NCBI GenBank assembly: GCA_002722885.1
Contig: PBNE01000006.1
Coordinates: 333,894-397,893 of the forward strand
Direction of reading: 5' to 3'
Origin: Rhodospirillaceae bacterium
Lineage (GTDB): Bacteria; Pseudomonadota; Alphaproteobacteria; SP197
DNA: 64,000 nt
The position numbers were made by a program, and so were the translations under genes. Positions 19,886 through 29,767 of the stretch are shown here, piece after piece; positions within the stretch are counted from its first letter, which is position 1; each line of letters begins with the position of its first letter. Under the pieces are notes generated by a model. That model saw nothing but the letters and a program-made list of their open reading frames with translations, was not told the origin of the DNA and made no database searches.

Positions 19886-20276
19886 GTGCCTCATCACCTG
19901 CTCCTGCTGGATTTCAACGGTGCGCTTAGTGTGAAGGATGCGCCGACGGTGCTGGGCAGTTTCGACGATTCCAGGATTATCTGGGAGGAACCCTGTAACA
20001 CGGTTCCCATGAATCTTGAGGTCGCCGAATCGACCGGTGCACCGGTCATATTCGATCAGTGTCTCAAGTCGCTGGACCTCTATGCGCAGGTCTGTTCGCG
20101 AGACATCAACGCATCGGTATGCATCAAGCCGACCTCACCGAGCCGCTCTCCTTTGCCGAGGGCTGGAATGGTGTGAGCTACGAGAGCGGCTCGCGGATAG
20201 CGCCTGTGCCGGGCGCGGGACACGGCGTCGGGATTCCTGCCGGTGCCGACTTTGAGACCCTGTGGTCTTCTGACTA
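19886..20276 (+). pseudogene. Mandelate racemase/muconate lactonizing enzyme (enolase superfamily) remnant, frameshifted
   Basis: Frame A (19886-20176): [22 protein letters not shown]...IIWEEPC...TGAPVIFDQCLKSLDLYAQVCSRDINASVCIKPT; continues in another frame (20059-20277): FAEGWNGVSYESGSRIAPVPGAGHGVGIPAGADFETLW. Only the C-terminal part of the family is present. Confidence 0.65.
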
Positions 20277-22265
20277 GAGACGCTCGCGCACCGCTGCGAC
20301 GACGGCATCGGCTGTGATGCCGAAGTGATCGTAGAGCGAGGCGATTGGGGCTGATGCGCCGAAGCCGGTCATCCCGACGACTCCGCCGCGGTCCCCGACG
20401 AGCTGTGACCAGCCGAAGGTCGAAGCCGCCTCGACCGCGACCAGGGCCTTGGAGGAGTTGAGCAGGTCGGCGCGGTAGGCATCATCCTGGGCGGCAAGGA
20501 GCTCCCAGCTCGGGACCGAGACGACGCGGGTTCCGATACTATCGGCCTGCAGGCGCTCGCGGGCCGCCATCGCGATCTCGATTTCCGAACCCGAGGCGAT
20601 AACGGTGGCCTGATGGTCGCCGTCAGCTTCGGCCAAAACATAGGCGCCGCGCTCGCAGAGATTGCCGCCGGCCGCTGCGGTGCGAACCTGCGGCACGTTC
20701 TGGCGGGTCAGGGCAATCACGGATGGTGTTGATTGCGCGGCCAACGCCAGCTCCCAGCACTCGGCCGTCTCCACCACGTCAGCCGGGCGGAAGACATTGA
20801 GGTTCGGGATGGCACGGAGCGCGGCCAGGTGCTCGACCGGCTGATGGGTCGGGCCGTCCTCACCCAGGCCGATGGAGTCATGCGTCATGACATAGATGAC
20901 GCGCAGGCCCATCAGGGCGGCAAGGCGAATCGACGGGCGGCAGTAGTCCGTGAACACCAGGAAGGTGCCACCGAAGGGAATGATACCGCCGTGCAGCGCC
21001 ATGCCGGACATCGCTGCGGCCATGCCGTGTTCACGCACACCGTAGCGGACGTATGTGCCGTTATAGCTGCCCGGCACGATGTCGGCCATCGGTTTGGTGC
21101 GGGTGTTGTTCGAGCCCGTGAGGTCGGCGGAACCGCCGACCATTTCGGGCAACGCTGCGGTCAAGGCGTCGAGCGCCAGCTCGCTGGCCTTGCGGGTCGC
21201 CACGGTTTTGGGCTCGGCGATCAGCGCGTTGATATGGGCCGCTGTGGCTTCCCGCGCCACGGCTGAGACGTCACCGGCCATGCGGCGTTCGAACTCGTTG
21301 CGGTCGGCGTCGCTGAGCGCGGCGAGCGAGGTCTTCCAGGCTCCACGGATACTGCCGCCCCGAGCGCCTGCTGTGCGCCAGGCCGAGAGAACATCGTTGG
21401 GCAGGACGAAGGGTTCATGCGGCCAGTTGAGTTCGGCGCGAGCCGCGGCGATCTCATCGGCTCCAAGCGGGGCACCGTGGGTGGCTGCGGTGCCCTGCTT
21501 GTTGGGCGAGCCGAAACCGATGATCGTGCGGCAGGCGATCAGGCTGGGCTGGTTGCTGGCCTGGGCCCGTTCGATGGCGGCAGCGACAGCTTCGTGATCG
21601 TGGCCGTCGACACGTTCGGTCGACCAGCCATAAGAATCGAATCGCTTCAGCGTGTCGTCGGACTCGGTCAGCGAGGTCGGACCGTCGATCGAAATCTGGT
21701 TATCGTCGAACAGGACGATCAGGCGATTTAGCTTGAGGTGACCGGCCATCGAGGCGGCTTCATGGCTGATACCTTCCATCAGGCAACCGTCACCGGCGAT
21801 GACATAGGTGTGGTGATCGACCACGTCGCCGAACCGGGCGTTGAGAATGCGTTCGGCTAGCGCCATGCCGACGGCTGTCGCGATCCCCTGGCCCAAGGGG
21901 CCGGTGGTGGTCTCGATTCCGGCGGCGTGGCCGTACTCGGGATGGCCTGCGGTCTTGCTGCCGAGCTGACGGAAGTTGCGGATCTCATCCATCGTCATGT
22001 CGGCATAGCCGGTGAGATGGAGAAGGGAATAGATCAGCATGGAGCCGTGACCGGCCGACAGCACGAAGCGGTCGCGGTCGGGCCATGTCGGATCCGCAGG
22101 ATCGAACTTCAGATAGCGCGTAAACAGCACCGTCGCGACATCTGCCATGCCCATGGGCATGCCGGGATGTCCGCTGTTGGCCGCCTGAACGGCATCCATC
22201 GACAAGGCACGAATGGCATTGGCCATCGCACGTTCCGAAACCTGGCCCGCAACGCTGTCGTTCAC
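20274..22265 (-). CDS. tkt: transketolase
   Basis: [89 protein letters not shown] at 22265 has an upstream GGAG. Confidence 0.96.
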   Translation of the reverse strand: MNDSVAGQVSERAMANAIRALSMDAVQAANSGHPGMPMGMADVATVLFTRYLKFDPADPTWPDRDRFVLSAGHGSMLIYSLLHLTGYADMTMDEIRNFRQLGSKTAGHPEYGHAAGIETTTGPLGQGIATAVGMALAERILNARFGDVVDHHTYVIAGDGCLMEGISHEAASMAGHLKLNRLIVLFDDNQISIDGPTSLTESDDTLKRFDSYGWSTERVDGHDHEAVAAAIERAQASNQPSLIACRTIIGFGSPNKQGTAATHGAPLGADEIAAARAELNWPHEPFVLPNDVLSAWRTAGARGGSIRGAWKTSLAALSDADRNEFERRMAGDVSAVAREATAAHINALIAEPKTVATRKASELALDALTAALPEMVGGSADLTGSNNTRTKPMADIVPGSYNGTYVRYGVREHGMAAAMSGMALHGGIIPFGGTFLVFTDYCRPSIRLAALMGLRVIYVMTHDSIGLGEDGPTHQPVEHLAALRAIPNLNVFRPADVVETAECWELALAAQSTPSVIALTRQNVPQVRTAAAGGNLCERGAYVLAEADGDHQATVIASGSEIEIAMAARERLQADSIGTRVVSVPSWELLAAQDDAYRADLLNSSKALVAVEAASTFGWSQLVGDRGGVVGMTGFGASAPIASLYDHFGITADAVVAAVRERL

Positions 22266-22461
22266 GTGTGAAATCTCCAATTCAGGAGCCGATTCCGGCT
22301 CGATCCGACCCGGGCGCACCTTGGCTTTGCGGCCTTGGAGCGTCAACCGCGATATGATCCCCAGGCGAACATGATTGACGAGTTGTCCAGAGTCGCTTTA
22401 TCCCCGGCCCATAAGCCGTTATCTTTGCAACCGGCGGCAAGGTATTGATCCAAGGGACACA

Positions 22462-22710
22462 ATGACAACCGAGGACGCGGCCATCGCGAAGCTCGACCAG
22501 GCAATCGCTCGTCTGGAGTCGGCCCTGACCCGTTTGTCCAACCGGACGGACGGCGAGGCCCTGCATGAACTAGAGGGTGAAAATCGTCGTTTGAGCGACG
22601 CTCTCGATAGTGCCAGGAAAGAACACAAGGACCTTGAAGGCCGTGTGGTCGACGTCTCCGGCAGGCTCGACGGCGTGATCGGCGAGCTCAAGTCGGTGCT
22701 GGGGAGTTAG
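22462..22710 (+). CDS. DUF4164-like small coiled-coil protein
   Basis: MTTEDAAIAKLDQAIARLESALTRL...; immediately upstream of zapA, as in many alphaproteobacteria. Confidence 0.7.
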   Translation: MTTEDAAIAKLDQAIARLESALTRLSNRTDGEALHELEGENRRLSDALDSARKEHKDLEGRVVDVSGRLDGVIGELKSVLGS

Positions 22711-22713
22711 GCG

Positions 22714-23034
22714 ATGGCGCAGGTGACCGTGCAGATCAACGGCCGTGGCTATCAGGTGGCCTGCGGCGTGGGCGAAGAAGAGCGCATTGCCGGTCTCGCG
22801 GCGTTTGTGGACACCAAGGTTCAGGAACTTGTCGGTGCCCTGGGCAATGTCGGCGACCAGCGCTTACTGGTGATGGCGAGCCTACTGCTGGCCGACGAGT
22901 TGTGGGAACTGCGGGAAGGCGCCAAGTCTTCGACCGGGCCGGCTCCTGCTGCCAACGACGGCGCCACGGCCGCCTCGATCGAGGCTCTGGCCGACAGGCT
23001 GGATCAGCTGGCGGAACGGTTGGAAGCATCCTGA
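22714..23034 (+). CDS. zapA: cell division protein ZapA
   Basis: MAQVTVQINGRGYQVACGVGEEERIAGLAAFVDTKVQEL...QRLLVMASLLLADEL. Confidence 0.92.
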   Translation: MAQVTVQINGRGYQVACGVGEEERIAGLAAFVDTKVQELVGALGNVGDQRLLVMASLLLADELWELREGAKSSTGPAPAANDGATAASIEALADRLDQLAERLEAS

Positions 23035-23084
23035 TAGTCCGGAGCGGTGCTCTGACATGATTTTCCCTGATCGTTGTTGTATGG

Positions 23085-23265
23085 AGTCGCGTGGGGCGGA
23101 TGTCTGCCCGGTGCGTGAACCTCATTATTCCCTGGGGCCAATGCACATTACTAGGGAGCTGTCCCTGGCGGGGGTGTGCCCTCGTCATCACGGCGCCCAC
23201 CTGCGAAAGCAGGCCACGGTGGAATGTGTAACGGTTGACGGCCACGGTGGTGCCGCCCCACAACT
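23085..23265 (+). ncRNA. ssrS: 6S RNA (approximate ends)
   Basis: Between zapA and 5-FCL (conserved locus for 6S RNA). Closing stem GTGGGGCGG (23091-23099) / CCGCCCCAC (23253-23261), central TTCCCTGGGGCCAATGC region. Confidence 0.8.
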
Positions 23266-23271
23266 CCTCTC

Positions 23272-23844
23272 ATGAGTCTCGACGATGACAAGGCCGCGCT
23301 GCGCGCCACTTGCCTGGACCGGCGCAAGGTGCTTCATGCGGCCTTGCCCCAGGCGGGTGAGATGGCCTGTGACCACTTTCTGAACGGCATCGGCTTCCCT
23401 GATGAAAGTGCGGTCTCGGCCTACCTCCCGGTCAGGGACGAGTTTGACGTCCTGCCGTTTGTCGAGGTCGCGGATCTGTTCGGCCACGATATCGGGATGC
23501 CGGTGGTCGATGCCAAGGCGAAGCCTCTGAAGTTTCTGCAATGGTCGCCTGACGCCGAGCTGGTGACCGGCGCGATGGGGATTCCGACTCCGGCGCTCGA
23601 TTCGCCCCTGGTGATACCGGACCTTCTGTTTGTTCCTCTGATGGCATTCGACGACGACGGCTATCGCCTGGGGTACGGCGGGGGTTTCTACGACCGGACG
23701 CTGGCGGACTTGCGGCGGCGTAATCCCGGCACAATGGCGGTCGGGGTCTGTTTTTCCGGCCTCAAGGTCGATCACGTGCCCCATGATGACTACGATGAAC
23801 GCCTGGACTGGATCGTGACCGAGGCCGGCACCTGGAAGGTGTAG
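23272..23844 (+). CDS. 5-formyltetrahydrofolate cyclo-ligase
   Basis: VPLMAFDDDGYRLGYGGGFYDRTLADLR motif; classical position after 6S RNA. Confidence 0.92.
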   Translation: MSLDDDKAALRATCLDRRKVLHAALPQAGEMACDHFLNGIGFPDESAVSAYLPVRDEFDVLPFVEVADLFGHDIGMPVVDAKAKPLKFLQWSPDAELVTGAMGIPTPALDSPLVIPDLLFVPLMAFDDDGYRLGYGGGFYDRTLADLRRRNPGTMAVGVCFSGLKVDHVPHDDYDERLDWIVTEAGTWKV

Positions 23845-23885
23845 GTTTCCGGGCCACGCGACGAACTTGCCGGAGAGATGTGGGC

Positions 23886-25904
23886 ATGAGTGCAGAGAAC
23901 GACAGCCCGGAGATCGTGACCGCGTTCCCCTGTGCTGTCCGGCATATCGAACACCTCTGGGTTCCCATGCCCGATGGCACGCGATTGTCCGCTCGGGTCT
24001 GGTTGCCGGAAGATGCCGAAGACAATCCGGTCCCTGCCATCCTGGAATACATTCCCTACCGCAAGCGGGACGGCACCCGTGGCCGCGATGATTCCATGCA
24101 CGGCTGGTGGGCCGGACACGGTTATGCCTGCATCCGGCTCGACATTCGCGGGACCGGAGAATCGGAAGGTCTCATCACCGACGAATACAGCCGGCAGGAA
24201 CTGCAGGACGGATTTGACGCCATTGCCTGGTTCGCCGAGCAGCCGTGGTGCTCCGGTGCTGTGGGCATGACAGGCATCTCCTGGGGTGGTTTCAACGGAC
24301 TGCAAGTCGCGGCCATGCGGCCGGCCGCTTTGAAGGCCATCATCACGCACTGTTCCACCGACGACCGCTATGCCGATGACGTGCATTTTATGGGTGGCGC
24401 CCTTGCCCTGGACAACTGGTTCTGGGGCGGCGCCTTCTTCCAGTTCATGGCGCGGCCCGGTGACCCGGAGATTCAGGGGGAGCGATGGCGCGAACAGTGG
24501 ATGAAGCGGTTGGAAGCCTGGGAGCCGGTCTCGTCCACCATCTGGCTGCAGCATCAACGCCGCGATGCATACTGGAAGCACGGCTCGGTGTGCGAAGATT
24601 ACGACGACATCGAATGCGCCGTCTTTGCCGTGGGAGGTTGGGAGGACGGCTACTCCAACGCCATCCCACGCATGCTCGGCAACCTGAAGGGGCCGCGAAA
24701 GGGTCTGGTCGGCCCATGGGGCCATAAGTTCCCGCATCTCGGGATTCCAGGCCCGGCGATCGGCTGGCTGCAGGAAGGGTTGCGCTGGTGGGACCACTGG
24801 CTGAAGGGTGTCGACAACGGGCTCATGGATGAGCCGATGTATCGGGTCTGGATGCGGGAGCCATCGGTTCCGGACTCGAGGCTGGCGACGGTCCAAGGTA
24901 AGTGGATCGATGAACCGGTCTGGCCTCAACCGGACCCCGGCGAACGACACTGGGTCTTGTGGCGTAGCGCGAATGGCGCGCGCACCGTCAAGCCGAGGCA
25001 GACGGTCGGTGTGACCGCCGGAAACTGGTGTCCCTACCAGCTCGGGGGTGCGAGCCCCGATCTCGCGATCGACCAGAGTGAGGATGACGGACGCTCCCTG
25101 GTGTTCGAGACCGAACCGCTGCAAGAGCGGATCGAGTTTCTGGGTCAGCCCGTTGTCAGGCTGAACCTGTCCGTTGATCAGCCACAGGGGTTTGTCGCTG
25201 TGCGGCTCGTCGACGTGGCGCCCGACGACACGGCAGCGCGCGTGACCTACCAGGTTCTCAATCTCACCCACCGTGACGATCACGAGGCGATCGCCGACAT
25301 GCCGGTCAACGAGCCTGTCGACCTGGCGATACGGCTGAACGACATGGCTTGGTCGTTCCCCGCGGGTCATCGCATTCGCGTGTCGCTCTCAACGGCATAC
25401 TGGCCGGTTATCTGGCCGTCGCGGGCGCCTGTGATCTTGACGGTGCACGACTGCGATCTGACGTTGCCTGAACGGACACCGCGCGACAGCGACGGCGGTG
25501 AGCCCTTTGATCGGATCGCAATAGCGACACCGACCCCGCATACTGAACTGACGCCGCCCAACTCGGAGCGCACGGTCACACGTGATCTCGCGACGGGTGA
25601 ATGGAAGACGATCCAGATCGAGGACAACGGCGTCTGGCGGTTCGATGCGATCGATCTGGAATGTGCCGAGAGCATTCATGTCGAGTACCGTATCCGCGAC
25701 GACGATCCGCTTTCGGCTTCAGCGTGTTGGACCTATCGCTCGGCCCGACGTCGTGATGGGTGGGACATCGCCATCGAAAGCTCACATGCCGTGCGAGCGA
25801 GCCGTGACGCGTTTGTCGTCGATGTTGAAATCTGCGCCAAGGATGAAGGCCGGGAGGTCTATCATCGTTCCTGGTCACATGAGGTGCCACGCGACGGTGT
25901 CTAG
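23886..25904 (+). CDS. CocE/NonD family hydrolase, paralog 2
   Basis: HIEHLWVPMPDGTRLSARVWLPEDAEDNPVPAILEYIPYRKRDGTRGRD; VGMTGISWGGFNGLQVAAMRP. Confidence 0.92.
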   Translation: MSAENDSPEIVTAFPCAVRHIEHLWVPMPDGTRLSARVWLPEDAEDNPVPAILEYIPYRKRDGTRGRDDSMHGWWAGHGYACIRLDIRGTGESEGLITDEYSRQELQDGFDAIAWFAEQPWCSGAVGMTGISWGGFNGLQVAAMRPAALKAIITHCSTDDRYADDVHFMGGALALDNWFWGGAFFQFMARPGDPEIQGERWREQWMKRLEAWEPVSSTIWLQHQRRDAYWKHGSVCEDYDDIECAVFAVGGWEDGYSNAIPRMLGNLKGPRKGLVGPWGHKFPHLGIPGPAIGWLQEGLRWWDHWLKGVDNGLMDEPMYRVWMREPSVPDSRLATVQGKWIDEPVWPQPDPGERHWVLWRSANGARTVKPRQTVGVTAGNWCPYQLGGASPDLAIDQSEDDGRSLVFETEPLQERIEFLGQPVVRLNLSVDQPQGFVAVRLVDVAPDDTAARVTYQVLNLTHRDDHEAIADMPVNEPVDLAIRLNDMAWSFPAGHRIRVSLSTAYWPVIWPSRAPVILTVHDCDLTLPERTPRDSDGGEPFDRIAIATPTPHTELTPPNSERTVTRDLATGEWKTIQIEDNGVWRFDAIDLECAESIHVEYRIRDDDPLSASACWTYRSARRRDGWDIAIESSHAVRASRDAFVVDVEICAKDEGREVYHRSWSHEVPRDGV

Positions 25905-25935
25905 AAGCAGGTGAACGGCTAGGGGGAGACAAAGC

Positions 25936-27987
25936 ATGATGATCGACCACAACAATGAGACCCGTGTGGTCACCGAGTTTCCGCACAAGGTGCGCGAGAT
26001 CGAGCATGTCTGGGTTCCGATGTCGGACGGCACGCGGCTTTCGGCGCGGATCTGGATGCCTGAGGATGCGGAGGACCGGCCAGTGCCCGCCATCCTTGAA
26101 TACATCCCCTACCGCAAGCGCGACGGGACACGGGCTTGGGATGATCCGCGCCATCGCTACTGGGCCGGTCACGGCTATGCCTGCATCCGACTCGACATCC
26201 GGGGTACCGGAGAATCGGAAGGGCTGATCACAGGCGAGTACGTGCTGCAGGAGCAGGACGACGCCGTTGATGCCATCGCCTGGTTCGCTGAACAGCCCTG
26301 GTGCGACGGCAATGTGGGCATGACCGGGATTTCCTGGGGTGGGTTCAACAGCCTGCAGGTGGCGGCGCGCCGCCCCCCGGCGCTGAAGGCGATCATCACC
26401 CATTGTTCGACCGACGACCGCTATACCGACGACATCCACATCATGGGTGCCGTGCCGCTGGTGGAGAACTTCTTCTGGGGTTCGGCCTTCTTCCACATCA
26501 TGGCACGGCCCGGCGATCCGGAGATCCAGGGTGAGGGCTGGCGCAAACAGTGGATGGAGCGGCTGGAGAACCAGGAGCCGGTGGTGGCGACCGAATGGCT
26601 GCAGCACACCCGGCGTGACGATTACTGGAAGCTCGGTTCGGTCAATGAGAACTACGACGACATCACCTGTGCGGTTTACGCGGTGGGTGGTTGGAACGAC
26701 GGTTACTCCAACGCCGTGCCGCGCATGCTGGCGAACCTCAACTGCCCCAAGAAGGGATTGGTCGGTCCGTGGGGTCACAAGTATCCGCAGGACGCGATAC
26801 CCGGTCCGTCGATCGGCTTTCTGCAACATGCCCTGCGCTGGTGGGATCATTGGCTGAAGAGGGCCGAGACCGGGATCATGGACGAGCCGCAGTACCGGGT
26901 CTGGGTCGACGAGCCGCAGACGCCGTCGTCGGTGCTGCCGATGTCAAAGGGGCGCTGGATCGCCGAACCGTCCTGGCCTTCGCCGAACATCGAAACGAGA
27001 CAGATGTTTCTGAACAGCGATGGCTTGGCGGACAAACGTCGTCATTCAACGAAGATCGAACACTGCAGCCCGCTGACGGTTGGTTCAGGTGCCGGGGTGT
27101 GGTGCCCCTACGGGCTGGGCGGGACCAGCCCGGACCTGCCCATTGATCAGCGTGAGGATGACGGCAAGTCCCTGAGCTTCGACAGCGCACCGCTCGATGA
27201 GCGCCTGGAGATTCTCGGTGCGCCGGTGGTGACGCTGAGGATCGCGGTCGACCAGCCCCAGGGTATGGTTGCCGTACGTCTTTGCGACGTTGCGCCCGAT
27301 GGCGAGTCGAACCGAGTGACCTATGGTCTGCTCAACCTCTCGTTCCGAAACAGTCTGGATAAGCCGCGGTCGATGAAGTCCGGGGCTGAGGTGGAGATTC
27401 GTGTGCAGCTCAACGACTGTGCCCATGCTTTCCCCGCCGGTCACCGCATCCGTGTGGCGGTCTCGACGAGTTACTTTCCCGTAGCGTGGACACCGCCGGA
27501 GCCAGTTACGATGACTCTTGTGACCGGGCGCAGCAGTCTGGACCTTCCGGTGCGTGTGCCACGTGACGAGGACGCCCGGCTCGCCGACTTCGGCCCGCCC
27601 GAAATGGCGGCGATGCCGGAGATGGACGAGATCATGCCGGGTGAAGGATCCCGCCACGTGGAGCGAGATCTGGCAAGCGGCGAGCAGATTGTGCGGATTG
27701 TCGAAGACGGCGGTGCCTTCCACATCAAGGATCTCAACCTCGATTGTGCAGATGGCGTGACGGCAGAGTTCCGTATCATGGAAGGCGATCCGACATCGGC
27801 CTGCGGTGTGTGGCGCTGGTCGAGCCGGCGGACGCGCGGGGACTGGGACGTCGCGGTCACCTCACAGATGGCCGTGACTCTGTCGCAGGATGGTTTTCAC
27901 ATCGCAACGGATCTCGAGGCGTTCGAAGGAGAGCAGCGTGTGTTTTCTCGCCGCTGGAACCATGATGTTCCGCGCGATCATATCTAG
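25936..27987 (+). CDS. CocE/NonD family hydrolase, paralog 3
   Basis: REIEHVWVPMSDGTRLSARIWMPEDAEDRPVPAILEYIPYRKRDGTRAWD; VGMTGISWGGFNSLQVAARRP; tandem with paralog 2. Confidence 0.92.
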   Translation: MMIDHNNETRVVTEFPHKVREIEHVWVPMSDGTRLSARIWMPEDAEDRPVPAILEYIPYRKRDGTRAWDDPRHRYWAGHGYACIRLDIRGTGESEGLITGEYVLQEQDDAVDAIAWFAEQPWCDGNVGMTGISWGGFNSLQVAARRPPALKAIITHCSTDDRYTDDIHIMGAVPLVENFFWGSAFFHIMARPGDPEIQGEGWRKQWMERLENQEPVVATEWLQHTRRDDYWKLGSVNENYDDITCAVYAVGGWNDGYSNAVPRMLANLNCPKKGLVGPWGHKYPQDAIPGPSIGFLQHALRWWDHWLKRAETGIMDEPQYRVWVDEPQTPSSVLPMSKGRWIAEPSWPSPNIETRQMFLNSDGLADKRRHSTKIEHCSPLTVGSGAGVWCPYGLGGTSPDLPIDQREDDGKSLSFDSAPLDERLEILGAPVVTLRIAVDQPQGMVAVRLCDVAPDGESNRVTYGLLNLSFRNSLDKPRSMKSGAEVEIRVQLNDCAHAFPAGHRIRVAVSTSYFPVAWTPPEPVTMTLVTGRSSLDLPVRVPRDEDARLADFGPPEMAAMPEMDEIMPGEGSRHVERDLASGEQIVRIVEDGGAFHIKDLNLDCADGVTAEFRIMEGDPTSACGVWRWSSRRTRGDWDVAVTSQMAVTLSQDGFHIATDLEAFEGEQRVFSRRWNHDVPRDHI

Positions 27988-27999
27988 GAGGACAACAGG

Positions 28000-28671
28000 A
28001 TGGCAGACGAACGGGCGTTGATTGTGGGTGTGGGCGACGGGCTGAGCGCCTCTCTGGCACGCCTACTGCATCGCGAGGGCATGTCGGTCGCGCTGGCCGC
28101 ACGCAACACCGACAAGCTGGCTGCGCTTGCCGAGGAGACCGAAGCGACGGTCCACGCCTGCGATGCCGCAGATCGGGAGAGTGTCACGGCCCTGTTTGCC
28201 GGCCTCGACAGCGCCGGGGCAGCACCGAACCTGGTTGTCTACAACCCGAGCTTCCGGGTCCGAGGGCCGATCGTGGAACTGGATCAGGAGGCGGTCGAAA
28301 AGACTCTGATGATCTCAGCCTATGGCGCGTTTCTCGTTGCCCAGCACGCCGCCCGCCGGATGCTGGACGGGGATGGCGGCACAATCCTCTTCACCGGCGC
28401 TTCGGCGGGCGTGAAGGGCTATGCGCAGTCGGCACCCTTTGCCATGGGCAAATTTGCGCTGCGCGGCCTGGCTCAGAGTATGGCGCGTGAGCTCCATCCC
28501 AAGGGAGTTCACATCGGGCACTTCGTGATCGACGGCGGGATCGGTGACAGTGATGAGGGCCAGCGGCTCCATCCCGATGCAATCGCCGAGAGCTATCTTC
28601 ACTTCCATCGCCAGGACCGCAGTTCCTGGGCCTGGGAGATCGAGCTGCGTCCCTGGGTGGAGACCTTCTGA
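28000..28671 (+). CDS. SDR family NAD(P)-dependent oxidoreductase
   Basis: ALIVGVGDGLSASLARLLHREG Rossmann motif, LFTGASAGVKGYAQSAPFAMGKFALRGLAQSMARE. Confidence 0.85.
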   Translation: MADERALIVGVGDGLSASLARLLHREGMSVALAARNTDKLAALAEETEATVHACDAADRESVTALFAGLDSAGAAPNLVVYNPSFRVRGPIVELDQEAVEKTLMISAYGAFLVAQHAARRMLDGDGGTILFTGASAGVKGYAQSAPFAMGKFALRGLAQSMARELHPKGVHIGHFVIDGGIGDSDEGQRLHPDAIAESYLHFHRQDRSSWAWEIELRPWVETF

Positions 28672-28672
28672 G

Positions 28673-29767
28673 ATGGGAACTCTGCCGGGAGATGCCTGGG
28701 CGGGAACCAGTGCCGATGATACTGGCTTCGATACCGGGCGGCTTGACGAGGCTGTACAGTATGCCGCTGCTCACGACAGCGGGGTCCCGCTCAGCCTGGC
28801 CGATCACCTTGCCACACGCGCCTTTGATGACGGCGCATGGGGCGAGACGCTGGGCCCGACCAAGGACCGATCCACGACCTATGGCGTTGTGGTGCGTCGC
28901 GGCGGGATCGCGGCGCAGTGGGGTGATCCGGCGCGTGTCGACATGACCTTCAGCGTGACCAAGAGCCTGTTGTCGGCCGTTGCCGGGGTGGCCTTCGATC
29001 AGGGCCTTATCACCGACCTTGATGAGCGTGTTGCCGCAAAGGTCGAGGATCCCTGCTTCCAGGGTGATCACAACGGCCAGATCACCTGGCGTCACCTGCT
29101 GCATCAGACGAGCGAGTGGGAAGGCACCCTGTGGGACAAGCCTGATCTGGTGGACCGCAACCGCGATGTCGTCGCCGGCGACAACTCGCGCAAGGCAACC
29201 CATCGCGACATGCAGACGCCGGGAACCCACTACGAATACAACGATGTGCGCGTGAACCTGCTGAGTTATGCGCTTCTGCTGTTGTTCCGCCGCTCGCTGC
29301 CCGATGTGGCACGCGAGTTTGTGCTGGGTCCGATCGGTGCGTCCGACGGCTGGAGCTGGAACGGCTATCGCAACTCCCACGTCATGATCGACGGCACAGA
29401 GATGTGGTCGGTTTCTGGCGGTGGACATTGGGGTGGCGGCCTGTTTGTCGATGCCCTCGATCTTGCCCGATTTGGGCTACTCTACCTCAACAAGGGCCGA
29501 TGGAACGAACAGCAAGTTCTTTCAGAGGACTGGGTTGTGATGACGGCCAGAGCGTGTCCGATCGAGCCCCGCTACGGTTTCATGTGGTGGCTCAACACCG
29601 ACGGGCTGATGTTCCCGTCAGCGCCCCATGACGCTGTTTTTGCGTTGGGTGCCGGCGGTCATATGGTCTGGGTCGACTGGCAGCATGACATCGTGGCGGT
29701 CGCACGCTGGCTCGATGACGATCACCACGACGGTTTTATCGCGCGGGTGTTGGCGGCACTCGATTAG
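28673..29767 (+). CDS. serine hydrolase of the class C beta-lactamase / EstB-like fold
   Basis: DMTFSVTKSLLSAVAGVAFDQGLI (SxxK), TWRHLLHQTSEWEGTLW, HYEYNDVRVNLLSYALLL (YxN). Start after the SDR stop. Confidence 0.88.
   Translation: MGTLPGDAWAGTSADDTGFDTGRLDEAVQYAAAHDSGVPLSLADHLATRAFDDGAWGETLGPTKDRSTTYGVVVRRGGIAAQWGDPARVDMTFSVTKSLLSAVAGVAFDQGLITDLDERVAAKVEDPCFQGDHNGQITWRHLLHQTSEWEGTLWDKPDLVDRNRDVVAGDNSRKATHRDMQTPGTHYEYNDVRVNLLSYALLLLFRRSLPDVAREFVLGPIGASDGWSWNGYRNSHVMIDGTEMWSVSGGGHWGGGLFVDALDLARFGLLYLNKGRWNEQQVLSEDWVVMTARACPIEPRYGFMWWLNTDGLMFPSAPHDAVFALGAGGHMVWVDWQHDIVAVARWLDDDHHDGFIARVLAALD

Noticed and set aside
23790-26850. 526-aa and 424-aa minus-strand ORFs (23790-25370, 25576-26850), mutually similar
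   Set aside because: Their similarity follows from being antisense to the tandem CocE paralogs; not independent genes.
28391-29428. 345-aa minus-strand ORF
   Set aside because: Antisense to the SDR and serine hydrolase genes, no motifs.
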